NCBI GenBank assembly: GCA_963594655.1
Contig: CAVBFD010000029.1
Coordinates: 1-31,746, forward strand
Reading direction: 5' to 3'
Length of the DNA stretch: 31,746 bases
Origin: Colivivens sp963594655
GTDB taxonomy: Bacteria; Bacteroidota; Bacteroidia; Bacteroidales; Bacteroidaceae
A model generated the notes under the pieces. The model did no database searches and was not told the origin of the DNA. It saw only the letters and a program-made list of their open reading frames with translations. This document shows positions 1 to 7,835 of the stretch, piece after piece. The position numbers and the translations under genes are program-made. Each line of letters opens with the position of its first letter. Positions within the stretch are counted from its first letter, which is position 1.

Positions 1-229
1 ACTTTGACAATAACGAATAAATATGGAGATAATTGTCAAAAGCATTGCGTTTTTCATCAATTTCTTTTGAATTAGTCCCGATTTGAGGGTTTCAAAGGGC
101 GATAAATACGGAGTTCTCCCCTGCGCCCTCCATTCATGCTGAAATATCTGTCCATTGGGAATGGCTTCTCGGATTTTATTCGCAACTTTGTGACCGAGTT
201 GCAATTTCGACAATAACAAGGGAACAGCT
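1..229. other. Upstream region without a supported gene
   Basis: No gene is recognised here. The minus strand is open from about 229 to the window edge, but its translation resembles nothing I know and shows no start, so it is not called. A 9-bp perfect inverted repeat lies at 3-11 and 32-40. A sequence like a Bacteroidetes -7 box (CAACTTTGT, 183-191) precedes the gene at 230 but has C in place of the usual first T and no -33 partner at a normal distance. Confidence 0.4.
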
Positions 230-934
230 ATGACACAGGAAGATCCGGACGCAATCAGTGAGGATAATATTATGGAGGAGAAAGACAATATACCAGAGAT
301 GCGTTCCACGTTTGAAGAGATACGCCGGACTGACGAGAATGGGAATGAGTATTGGAGTTCCCGAGACTTATGCTCTGCCATGGGCTATTCTGCAAACTGG
401 AAATTCCAAAGGGTTATAAACAAGGCTATAGAAGTAGCCAATGCCAAAGGGATGAATATCGACGACCATTTCAACCAAACGGTTGAAATGGTCAAGCTGG
501 GCAGTGGGTCGTTCAGAAAGGTGGAAGTATTGCGTCTTTCACGCATGGCGTGCATAATAATAGCGGAGAATGCAGACGGCAAGAAAGCATTGGTACAACA
601 TGCAAGGAAGTACTTCTCTCTATCCGTCCCAACCACCGAACTTATACAGAACTCTCTGGAATCCAACATATTGCTATACAAGACAGCGCAAGGCGACACT
701 CGTATTGAGGTCATCTTCAATAACGAAACGTTTTGGATGTCACAAAAACGTATGACTGATTTGTTTGGCGTGGATGTCCGAACAATAAACTATCATTTGG
801 GACAGATCTATGAGGCAGGTGAGTTGCAGAAAGAGGCAACTATCCGAAAAATTGGGATAGTTCAGACGACACCCAATTGCTTCCATTTGACCTCAATCCA
901 AAGAAAAAATAAAATTTGTCCACCAAGTTGGTAG
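230..934 (+). pseudogene. DinD/Bro-N-like domain fused to truncated RhuM-like protein
   Basis: The predicted protein has 234 residues. Residues about 25-135 resemble DinD/Bro-type phage and damage-inducible proteins: YWSSRDLCSAMGYS near 41-54, then a block ending in ALVQHARKYF. Residues about 148-216 resemble the N-terminus of RhuM/Fic-associated 'virulence' proteins (VIFNNETFWMSQKRMTDLF, then ATIRKIGIVQ). RhuM homology stops right after that, and the last about 18 residues (TTPNCFHLTS onward) look unrelated, with the stop inside a hairpin. RhuM proteins are normally over 300 residues, so the gene is probably broken or deletion-fused. Such genes often sit in restriction-modification or phage-derived islands, but no such partner is visible here. 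Composition is AT-richer than the housekeeping genes to the right. The domain assignment is by motif recognition; loss of function is inferred. Confidence 0.6.
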
Positions 935-938
935 ACAA
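916..938. repeat. Stem-loop overlapping the stop codon at 932-934
   Basis: Arms TTGTCCACCA (916-925) and TGGTAGACAA (929-938) pair with one mismatch around a 3-nt loop. Read on the minus strand the hairpin is followed by a T-rich stretch, so it could terminate transcription arriving from the right. It could equally be an insertion or deletion scar, because it lies where the RhuM-like homology is lost. Confidence 0.4.
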
Positions 939-976
939 TTATAATCGATGAGTCCTGCATGTTTTCATGACACTGA

Positions 977-1008
977 TTGCACAATTCATCTTTATTTCGT
1001 AACTTTGC
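977..1008 (+). promoter_or_regulatory. Bacteroidetes-type promoter for the AAA-ATPase-like gene
   Basis: TTG at 977-979 (-33 element) is followed after 20 nt by TAACTTTGC at 1000-1008 (-7 element), which matches the TAnnTTTG consensus. The start codon at 1033 is about 25 nt downstream. Confidence 0.7.
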
Positions 1009-1032
1009 ACAGAACATTCAAAAGCAGCGGAT

Positions 1033-2220
1033 ATGAAATACCCTATAGGAATACAAAGTTTCGAGCAAATCATTGGCGGAGGCTACACCTATGTTGACAA
1101 GACTGACATGGTTTATGATTTGGTCCATAATGGGAACATCTATTTCCTGTGCCGTCCAAGACGGTTCGGAAAGTCCTTACTTGTCTCCACCCTGAAATGC
1201 TATTTCGAGGGGAGGAAGGAGCTGTTCAAGGGACTTGCGATTGACAGATTGGAGACGGAATGGAAGCAATATCCGGTATTTCACATCGACTTCAATGGAA
1301 AGGATTTCACACAGGCTGGAGAGTTGGAAAAGACATTGGTTGCCTTTGTGGAAAGACATGAGAACATTTATGGGGCGGATCCGTTTGCCAAAACTTTGGG
1401 AGACCGTTTTGCAGGTGTACTTAGGAACGCGCATGAAAGAACCAAATTACGAGCAGTTGTTCTGATAGACGAATACGACAAGCCTTTGCTTGATGTTCTG
1501 GATCAGGAACTGTATGTAACAGTAGACGGGCAGAAAAGGAGAATGGAAGACAGGAATAGAGAGATTCTCAAGGGATTCTATTCTGTATTCAAGGAAGCCG
1601 ACGAGGACCTGCAGTTTGTGCTGCTCACAGGTGTCACCAAGTTCTCGCAGGTGAGTGTGTTCAGCGGCTTCAACCAGCCCGACGACATCAGTATGGATGA
1701 ACGCTACGAGGCACTGTGCGGCATCACGGAGGAGGAGCTTTATACTGTCTTCGACGAACCCATCAAGGCCATGGCGCAGAGATACAAGGTGTCGGAGGAC
1801 GAGATGAAGTACAAGTTGAAGCGTAAGTTCGACGGTTACCACTTCAGTCCCAACATGCTCGACATATACAACCCGTTCAGTATTCTGAACTCACTGAGCA
1901 AGAAGATTCTGAGCGACTTCTGGTTCCGCACCGGCATCCCCACCTACCTCATCCGTCTGCTTTCCCACTGCAAGGAGAACCTGAACGAGCTTACGGGCAA
2001 GTATTACCCCACCAGCAGTTTTGTGGACTACCGTGCTGACGTGGAAGCTCCGTTGCCGATGATTTACCAGAGCGGTTACCTCACCATCAAGGACTGGAAC
2101 ATGAATCATGACTCGTATCTGCTGGATTTCCCGAACGACGAGGTGAAGAACGGATTCCAAACAATAGTCCAACATGCCAAAGAGTATGCGGCGAGCGGAA
2201 AAATAGAAATCAGCGACTAA
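1033..2220 (+). CDS. AAA-ATPase-like protein (PF09820 type), C-terminal nuclease domain truncated
   Basis: Belongs to the Bacteroidetes AAA-ATPase-like family that is usually followed by a PD-(D/E)XK nuclease domain, with full length around 510-530 residues. Seen here: a Walker A variant RPRRFGKS (41-48), LIDEYDKPLLD with Asp146/Glu147 as Walker B (144-154), LLTGVTKFS (197-205), and the family motifs FDGYHF (266-271) and YQSGYLTI (345-352). The protein is only 395 residues long: the conserved LLDFPNDEVKNGF (363-375) is followed by about 20 residues ending in HAKEYAASGKIEISD. That tail resembles the very end of the nuclease domain, which suggests an internal deletion. Base composition changes within the gene: the first about 600 bp are AT-rich and about 1620-2150 is GC-richer. 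The gene is convergent with the TPR gene; only 19 nt separate them and I see no hairpin there. Cellular role unknown; it may be non-functional. Confidence 0.75.
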   Translation: MKYPIGIQSFEQIIGGGYTYVDKTDMVYDLVHNGNIYFLCRPRRFGKSLLVSTLKCYFEGRKELFKGLAIDRLETEWKQYPVFHIDFNGKDFTQAGELEKTLVAFVERHENIYGADPFAKTLGDRFAGVLRNAHERTKLRAVVLIDEYDKPLLDVLDQELYVTVDGQKRRMEDRNREILKGFYSVFKEADEDLQFVLLTGVTKFSQVSVFSGFNQPDDISMDERYEALCGITEEELYTVFDEPIKAMAQRYKVSEDEMKYKLKRKFDGYHFSPNMLDIYNPFSILNSLSKKILSDFWFRTGIPTYLIRLLSHCKENLNELTGKYYPTSSFVDYRADVEAPLPMIYQSGYLTIKDWNMNHDSYLLDFPNDEVKNGFQTIVQHAKEYAASGKIEISD

Positions 2221-2239
2221 CTTGAAATCTTGAAGAACC

Positions 2240-3523
2240 TTATTTGTCCTTCTCCAGTTTGTTCAGTTGCTTTCCCATGTTGAGTTTGAAATACACCTCA
2301 CGCAGTCCCTCATACCATAGGGTCGGGGTGTTCGGGGCGAATGACCTCGCCTTCTCGTAGTTCTCCAACGCTTTCTTGTAGTACTCAGTCTCCTGCCGTT
2401 TCAACTTGGCGTATGAACTGGTGCCGGCCTTGAAATTGTTGGTGCGGTATGTCTGTTGCGCCTTGATGACATAGATGTCGCCCATACTGCTGTACGACAG
2501 GGTGTCGTCATTCTGGATGGCCACGGCGCGCTCGTAGCTCGACACAGCCGCATCGAGACTGTCCATACACTGCAGACACTTGCCCTTGATGTACCACAGG
2601 CGGCGGTTCAATGGTGTCTTCTCCAGTTGCGCGCTTACGGTCTGGTATGCCTGGCCGTACTGCTTGCGGTCAATCTGACACTCCACCAGGGTGATATAGA
2701 AATACTCGCATGTGGAATCCGCGTCCCAGCCCTTGTACAGGTAATCGATCGCCTTCAGTGTGTCACCCAACGCCAACATGGTATTGCCCCCTATCTGGCA
2801 GAAGGAGGTGTAGGAGACCGTGTCCTCCATCACCGTCGGGATGTACTTCAACACACCTGGGTACTCCGACGCGTTGTACGCCGAATAGACCGCCAACCGC
2901 ATCATGTTGAGACTGTCTGTGGCGGGCTTCGCGTCCTTCACGTCACACACCAAGGGATTGTGCATGGTACTGAGGTAAAGGTCGAAGAAACGGTACGCGT
3001 CCGAATACTTGCCCTTCTTGTAGAAGTACTTTCCCGCACTTTTTATATTGTTGCGGTAGAACAGCAGACGTGAGGAGATACCTGCGGAATAATGCGGTTT
3101 CACACGTCCCTTATGGTCGGGCAGACGGTCGAGACTGTCACACGAGAGTCCGTACTTATACACCTTATATATATAGGAGAACAACTTTGCCGTATCTGGA
3201 TTGCTCTTCAAGTAGATCTTCCGGTTCTCGGCGTCGGCAAGTCCATGTTCCACATTCATCAGCATGAAGTGGACGGCAGCGTCCTTCCTTGCCTCATCAG
3301 ACTCCCCCATCGCCTTTTCCAGCAACGACTCCGCCTGTGAGAAGTTGGACGACTTCACGGCGGCGCGCGCCTCCTTCATCGTCTTCTTCATGTTGACCTC
3401 CGGTTTCTTGTCCTTGTCACCCTCCTGCTTGTCCTGCGCATAGACACCGGTAAAGCAAGAGACAGCCATCACTACAGCCATCATAAGGGTTCTCAACCAT
3501 GTTTGTTCCTTACACCTTTTCAT
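2240..3523 (-). CDS. Exported tetratricopeptide-repeat protein
   Basis: About 427 residues counted from the ATG at 3523. An upstream in-frame TTG at 3532 is possible but less likely. An N-terminal signal peptide is visible (basic MKRCKEQTWLR, hydrophobic core, cut near VYAQ). The rest is helical and repeat-like, with recognisable TPR units in the C-terminal half (LDAAVSSYERAVAIQ, YKKALENYEKARSFAPN). It therefore probably acts as a periplasmic protein-interaction scaffold. It starts about 30 nt after the DUF5686 gene ends, on the same strand, so the two are probably cotranscribed and may work together at the envelope. No specific function can be assigned. Confidence 0.7.
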   Translation of the reverse strand: MKRCKEQTWLRTLMMAVVMAVSCFTGVYAQDKQEGDKDKKPEVNMKKTMKEARAAVKSSNFSQAESLLEKAMGESDEARKDAAVHFMLMNVEHGLADAENRKIYLKSNPDTAKLFSYIYKVYKYGLSCDSLDRLPDHKGRVKPHYSAGISSRLLFYRNNIKSAGKYFYKKGKYSDAYRFFDLYLSTMHNPLVCDVKDAKPATDSLNMMRLAVYSAYNASEYPGVLKYIPTVMEDTVSYTSFCQIGGNTMLALGDTLKAIDYLYKGWDADSTCEYFYITLVECQIDRKQYGQAYQTVSAQLEKTPLNRRLWYIKGKCLQCMDSLDAAVSSYERAVAIQNDDTLSYSSMGDIYVIKAQQTYRTNNFKAGTSSYAKLKRQETEYYKKALENYEKARSFAPNTPTLWYEGLREVYFKLNMGKQLNKLEKDK

Positions 3524-3555
3524 AAACGTCAATATTTACCTACTTGACGCCGCAA

Positions 3556-6150
3556 TCAGAACGTGACCCTCACCATACCACGTATACCCCACTTGTTGAT
3601 GTCGGGGTCGTTGAGATAAGTGAGACGTCTCACATATTCCACATGCAGCAACTTGAATATATTATGAATGCCCAACCGCAACTCCACGTACGGTGTCTGC
3701 TTGTCCATCACGACCGTATTGTCCACATACGATCCGTCGGCATTGAAATGGCCGGGGAAATAAAAGAGCCTGTTGTCGGAATAACCGATAGCCGCCGGGT
3801 TGTTCTTGTCAGTCAGTGACCCCCACAGCACATTCACGCCCACAATCTCACGCCACTTCAGTTTCCTCAGCAGAGGGATACGGTTGAAGAGTTTACCGTT
3901 GAGGTCCCACTGGTACATGACCGACAAGTACCGGTCGTTGAGGAACTCCAGGTTGCCAATCAACGAGAACGTGAAGTCCTCAAGGATGTACGACTGGTTG
4001 GCTGCAGGATGGATGAGCAGGGGGAACGGCACGATGTTCCACTGGATTCCAGCCTTCACGTCGAAGTCCATCTTACCCCAACTGCCCGGAATCCAGAACC
4101 GCTTGTAGATGCCCGCCTCCGTCACGTTGTACTCGTACTGGCCTCCCAGGAAGTTGTTGAGACCGACGGTGTGCGAGACGGTGACTACAGGCGCCTCACG
4201 GTTGACCTTCACCCTCCGTTGCTTGGTGTTGATGTACGACGCACCCGGCTCAAAGGTAATCTTCGCCTTGAACTCACTGGTAGTCATCTTCTTCAGGTAA
4301 CTGGCAGCGTCCCGCGAAGGAGTCCCCACCCCATCGAGCGGTTGGTAGAACAACGCGTCCACCGCCTTGTTGTCCGTATGCGTGTACGTAAGTCCGTAGC
4401 GGAAACCGTTCTCGAACTCACGCTCATAGTCCACCTTCACCTCCTTCGAGTGGTTGTACTGGTCCACCTTACCTGCCTTCAGCGACAGGAACACGTTGTC
4501 CTTGTCCGTCGGCACGAACTTGTCGAACGGACTCACGATGTCGTTGAGGTAAGACACCGAAAGGTTATGCACAGGGAACTCCCGGGGAAGGTAAGCCTTC
4601 TTGTTGAACGAGTAAGTCAACTGGGCCTTTCCGTACACGTTGCGTGTCGCCGTTCCGTAGGCCACATAACCGCTGGCAAAGAGATGGGGAGAGAGGTTGG
4701 CGTTGGTAAGCGCGGACAGGCGGAAACGCAAACCATCATAGTGGTTGCCCGAAATCATGGTGTTCACCGGCCCTATGTCCACGTAGTTGGGGTGAGTGGA
4801 GTCGCCCGTCTCCACGAAATTCTCAATCAGAGCCCTCAGTCCGAAGATGATGTACTTGAAGCCCTTTATCTGTTGGAGGCGGCTCAGGAACGAACCCATC
4901 TCGCTCTCGCTCTTGGACAGTTCCACATCACGGTACTGGTTCCAGAAATCCTCGTCGTGCATCTCCGCGTCAGCCTCCTTGAACACAGCCCCTTTTATCC
5001 GCTTGAACACCTTCGGGGAGATGGGGTCGAACGAGAAGTCCTTGTTGCGGATGGTGCGCTTCACCATGAACTTGCGCAGGTACAGGTTTATCTCCACAAG
5101 CATGTCGTTGCTCACCACCACCCTCTCGCCGGTAGGCAGACTCTTGAAGTCCTGCGAGATAATCATGTTGTCGACGAAGTTCACGTCACTGCGCTTGGGT
5201 ATGTGCAGTTCCGCTCGCCTCACCTGATAGGTGGAGTCGTCCATTATATAGATGAGACCCGAGAAGCCGAAATCTTGCTGGTTGTTCGGCAGGAAACCGA
5301 GTTCGATAACCCTGTCACCGTCAATATACGTGGTGTCCTGTATGTAGTAGCGGTAGAACGAGACGGCGCTGTTGGATATGGGACTCTTGAAAGGATACTG
5401 CAACAGACGGCACTCGTTCTGGTAGATGTCCACGTCAGTGAACACATCCTTCAACATGGTAGTGAGAATGTCGCCGGTATTGAAGAAGTCGTTAACCCCG
5501 GTGCTGTTCTGCGCCTTCACGATAGTCTTCTCGCTCTTGGGACTTTTCCTGTAGATAATCTCGGATATAGTCTCGTCCACGGTCAACGGCAGAATCAGTT
5601 TTCCTGTCTCCGGGCAACGCTCCACGTGGTCCCTGAGGAAGGCGAACTGTTTCATCTCCTTCTCCTCGAACACCTTCTCCGTGAACTCGTTGAGGGAGAA
5701 CACCATCTTCTCGTACTTGGAGAAACTGACAAAGTCCTTCTCGCGCAGGTCGTTCACCTTCTTGTGTTCAATCACCTTACGCATGAGTTCCACGGCCGGG
5801 TTGTTCTTGCGGCTGTACTTGCCCTTTCTGGCATTGACCGTCACGGTGTCAATCTGGCGCGGCTTACTGACGAGCTTTATACGCAGGTTCTTTGTCTTCC
5901 CAGGTACAAGCACTATGGTCTGAGGATCGTAACCCATGGTGGAGACAGTAAGGCTCGTCCATTTCGGTTCTTCCCTCAGTTCGAACCGGCCCTCACTGTC
6001 GGTAAGCACACCCACATTATGTCCCTGGTAATACACATTGACATAATCGAGCGGCTGCCGTGTCTTCGAGTCGACCACGACACCCGTCACCTGCGCCCGC
6101 ATGACGAGCGACACGACGAACAAAAGAATTATACAGAGAAATCTATTCAT
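3556..6150 (-). CDS. DUF5686 / carboxypeptidase-regulatory-like outer-membrane protein
   Basis: About 864 residues from the preferred ATG at 6150. An upstream ATG at 6210 would add 20 residues in front of an obvious signal peptide (MNRFLCIILLFVVSLVMRAQ), and the intervening DNA is a terminator hairpin, so the shorter form is chosen. After the signal comes a carboxypeptidase-D regulatory-like beta-sandwich (VTGVVVDSKTRQPLDYVNVYY ... GVLTDSEGRFEL). It is followed by a long DUF5686 region and beta-strand-rich sequence that ends in Phe (MVRVTF), the usual last residue of outer-membrane barrels. It is known as a Bacteroidetes envelope family, often TonB-receptor-like in its N-terminal domain, with function not established. 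A TPR protein follows in the same transcription unit. Confidence 0.8.
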   Translation of the reverse strand: MNRFLCIILLFVVSLVMRAQVTGVVVDSKTRQPLDYVNVYYQGHNVGVLTDSEGRFELREEPKWTSLTVSTMGYDPQTIVLVPGKTKNLRIKLVSKPRQIDTVTVNARKGKYSRKNNPAVELMRKVIEHKKVNDLREKDFVSFSKYEKMVFSLNEFTEKVFEEKEMKQFAFLRDHVERCPETGKLILPLTVDETISEIIYRKSPKSEKTIVKAQNSTGVNDFFNTGDILTTMLKDVFTDVDIYQNECRLLQYPFKSPISNSAVSFYRYYIQDTTYIDGDRVIELGFLPNNQQDFGFSGLIYIMDDSTYQVRRAELHIPKRSDVNFVDNMIISQDFKSLPTGERVVVSNDMLVEINLYLRKFMVKRTIRNKDFSFDPISPKVFKRIKGAVFKEADAEMHDEDFWNQYRDVELSKSESEMGSFLSRLQQIKGFKYIIFGLRALIENFVETGDSTHPNYVDIGPVNTMISGNHYDGLRFRLSALTNANLSPHLFASGYVAYGTATRNVYGKAQLTYSFNKKAYLPREFPVHNLSVSYLNDIVSPFDKFVPTDKDNVFLSLKAGKVDQYNHSKEVKVDYEREFENGFRYGLTYTHTDNKAVDALFYQPLDGVGTPSRDAASYLKKMTTSEFKAKITFEPGASYINTKQRRVKVNREAPVVTVSHTVGLNNFLGGQYEYNVTEAGIYKRFWIPGSWGKMDFDVKAGIQWNIVPFPLLIHPAANQSYILEDFTFSLIGNLEFLNDRYLSVMYQWDLNGKLFNRIPLLRKLKWREIVGVNVLWGSLTDKNNPAAIGYSDNRLFYFPGHFNADGSYVDNTVVMDKQTPYVELRLGIHNIFKLLHVEYVRRLTYLNDPDINKWGIRGMVRVTF

Positions 6151-6153
6151 CCT

Positions 6154-6191
6154 AAAAACAACAAGCCCCTCTACACCTTGATGAAGAGGGG
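6154..6191 (-). terminator. Intrinsic terminator after the inositol-phosphate synthase gene
   Basis: The arms at 6166-6172 and 6185-6191 (CCCCTCT/AGAGGGG) pair perfectly around a 12-nt loop. On the minus strand the hairpin is followed by a T-rich run reaching 6154. It ends only a few bases before the DUF5686 start codon at 6150, so the downstream pair either needs read-through or has a promoter I cannot see. Confidence 0.75.
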
Positions 6192-6209
6192 TTTTATACT
6201 GAAATGCCA

Positions 6210-7517
6210 TTAATCCATCTCCTCATCCGCCTCGTAGCCACCCATCTCGCGGAGGGCGTTCTTCAGCATGACATACTGCTGGAAGAGGTGGTTCACAGGC
6301 ACCTCGTCCTTCGTGTAGTCGTGCATAGGGCTCTTGAGGTAGAAGCTGAGGAAACGCTGGATGCCGTAACGTCCGGCACGCGCAGCCAAGTCGCTCAACA
6401 GGCAGAGGTCGAGGAGCAACGGAGCGGCGAGGATGGAGTCGCGGCAGAGGAAGTTGATCTTGATCTGCATAGGGTAGCCCATCCATCCGAAGATGTCGAT
6501 GTTGTCCCATCCCTCCTTGTTGTCGTTGCGTGGAGGATAGTAGTTGATGCGCACCTTGTGGAAATAGTCGTTGTAGAGGTCCGGCTGGTTGTCAGCCACG
6601 AGTATGGACTCCAGTGTGGACAGTTTGCTGACCTCCTTGGTACGGAAGTTGGCCGGCTCGTCAAGCACCAGTCCGTCCCTGTTGCCGAGTATGTTTGTGG
6701 AGAACCATCCGCTGAGACCGAGACATCTTGTACCGATGATTGGAGCGAAACCGCTCTTGACCAGAGTCTGACCGGTCTTGAAGTCCTTTCCTGCGATAGG
6801 CATCCTGGTCTTCTCCGCCAGTTCCCACATGGCAGGTATGTCAACCGTGGTGTTCGGCGCGCCCATGATGAACGGCGCGCCCTCCGACAGGGCGGCATAG
6901 GCGTAACACATGGACGGAGCCACATGTTCCTTGTCGTCCGCCTTCATCGCAGCCTCCAGAGCCGCGAGGGATCCGTGTACAGGTTCGTATACCGGGACGT
7001 AGATCTCAGTGGAAGCCGCCCACGCCACAACCACACGGTCGCAACCGTTGGCTTTCTTGAAGTTGCGGATGTCCTCACGGATCTGCTCCATCATCTCCCA
7101 GCGGGTCTTTCCCTCCATGATGTTGTCACCGTCAAGACGCTTGGCGAAGTTCTTGTCGAAGGCGGCCTTCATAGGCACAATCTTCTGAAGCTCGTCCTTC
7201 ACCGGTTCTATATCCTTTTCTTTCAATACCTCAGCGTACATGGCACTCCTGTAAGCGTCCGCCGGATAAACGTCCCATGCCCCGAACACGATGTCGTTGA
7301 GTTGGGCTATAGGTACTATGTCGCGGTAGTGAAGGTACTTCTTGTCCGCACCCTTACCCACACGAATCTTGTCGTATTCTACCATTGAACCTACAGGCTT
7401 TGTCAAGCCCTTACGTGCCATAAGCACACCTGTCATGAAGGTGGAGGTCACCGCTCCCAGTCCGACAACCATGATGCCCAACTTCCCTTCAGCAGGTTTT
7501 ACATTCGAATTAGCCAT
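6210..7517 (-). CDS. ino1: myo-Inositol-1-phosphate synthase
   Basis: Converts glucose 6-phosphate to myo-inositol 1-phosphate with bound NAD+ in the cytoplasm, the entry step to inositol lipids. The 435-residue protein carries the family landmarks: Rossmann loop VVGLGAVTSTF (17-27), GKDFKTGQT (243-251), GNRDGLVL (278-285), and the C-terminal catalytic block CRDSILAAPLLLDL (358-371). The family more often has a Glu-Asp pair before the Ser; here it is CRDS. Length is close to that of bacterial synthases. It has its own -7 box at 7583-7591 and a hairpin terminator right after the stop, so it is transcribed apart from the nine-gene run upstream. That run contains a CDP-alcohol phosphotransferase and a HAD hydrolase, which fits an inositol-lipid locus like those described in gut Bacteroides. 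Confidence 0.93.
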   Translation of the reverse strand: MANSNVKPAEGKLGIMVVGLGAVTSTFMTGVLMARKGLTKPVGSMVEYDKIRVGKGADKKYLHYRDIVPIAQLNDIVFGAWDVYPADAYRSAMYAEVLKEKDIEPVKDELQKIVPMKAAFDKNFAKRLDGDNIMEGKTRWEMMEQIREDIRNFKKANGCDRVVVAWAASTEIYVPVYEPVHGSLAALEAAMKADDKEHVAPSMCYAYAALSEGAPFIMGAPNTTVDIPAMWELAEKTRMPIAGKDFKTGQTLVKSGFAPIIGTRCLGLSGWFSTNILGNRDGLVLDEPANFRTKEVSKLSTLESILVADNQPDLYNDYFHKVRINYYPPRNDNKEGWDNIDIFGWMGYPMQIKINFLCRDSILAAPLLLDLCLLSDLAARAGRYGIQRFLSFYLKSPMHDYTKDEVPVNHLFQQYVMLKNALREMGGYEADEEMD

Positions 7518-7582
7518 TTCGTTATATTATGTTTATACTTTAATCAAATTACTGTCCTACGGTTGTACCGATACAATCAACT

Positions 7583-7591
7583 GCAAAGATA
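7583..7591 (-). promoter_or_regulatory. -7 box for the inositol-phosphate synthase gene
   Basis: On the minus strand the sequence reads TATCTTTGC, a perfect TAnnTTTG box, leaving a 5' leader of about 60 nt before the ATG at 7517. No clear TTTG -33 element lies 19-21 nt upstream. Confidence 0.6.
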
Positions 7592-7626
7592 CACAAAATA
7601 TCAGTTACGGTAACCACACATAAACA

Positions 7627-7658
7627 AAAATTCTCGCAAATAACATTGCGAGAATTTT
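7627..7658 (-). terminator. Intrinsic terminator at the end of the nine-gene operon
   Basis: The arms at 7627-7639 and 7646-7658 form a perfect 13-bp stem around a 6-nt loop, followed on the minus strand by TTTTTGTTTA overlapping and beyond the stem. It lies about 180 nt after the HAD hydrolase stop and just before the synthase promoter, so it separates the two units. Confidence 0.75.
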
Positions 7659-7835
7659 CGTTAAGAGTAAGACTGAGTAATTCAGATGTTATTTTGAGAA
7701 CTACCGAACCGCAAACATTCACTTCCACTCGGGGCAGAACGGCGACTCGATAGTGCCGAGCGACTTATCGAAAAAAAACATCAGACTTATATCTCAGCAC
7801 GCTATCGCACAAAATGACATATTGGGAGCGAGCAG
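7659..7835. other. Intergenic 3' region of the HAD gene with potential structure
   Basis: Together with the terminator and promoter to its left this fills the 318-nt gap between the HAD gene and the synthase. No gene is seen. CTCGG (7728-7732) pairs with CCGAG (7756-7760), and TCGATA (7747-7752) with TATCGA (7766-7771). These two pairings exclude each other in part. An A8 run follows at 7771-7778. Confidence 0.35.

Noticed and set aside
916..938. Insertion-sequence end
   Set aside because: Only one short inverted repeat, no transposase or second end nearby; kept as a simple stem-loop.
4009..6213. Very long open frame (over 700 codons) on the plus strand opposite the DUF5686 gene
   Set aside because: Its translation is rich in Val, His, Leu and Arg with no family resemblance, as expected for the antisense of a GC-rich coding gene; the minus-strand gene has clear domains.
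6204..7388. Long plus-strand frame opposite the inositol-phosphate synthase
   Set aside because: Same shadow composition; the minus strand encodes an unmistakable enzyme.
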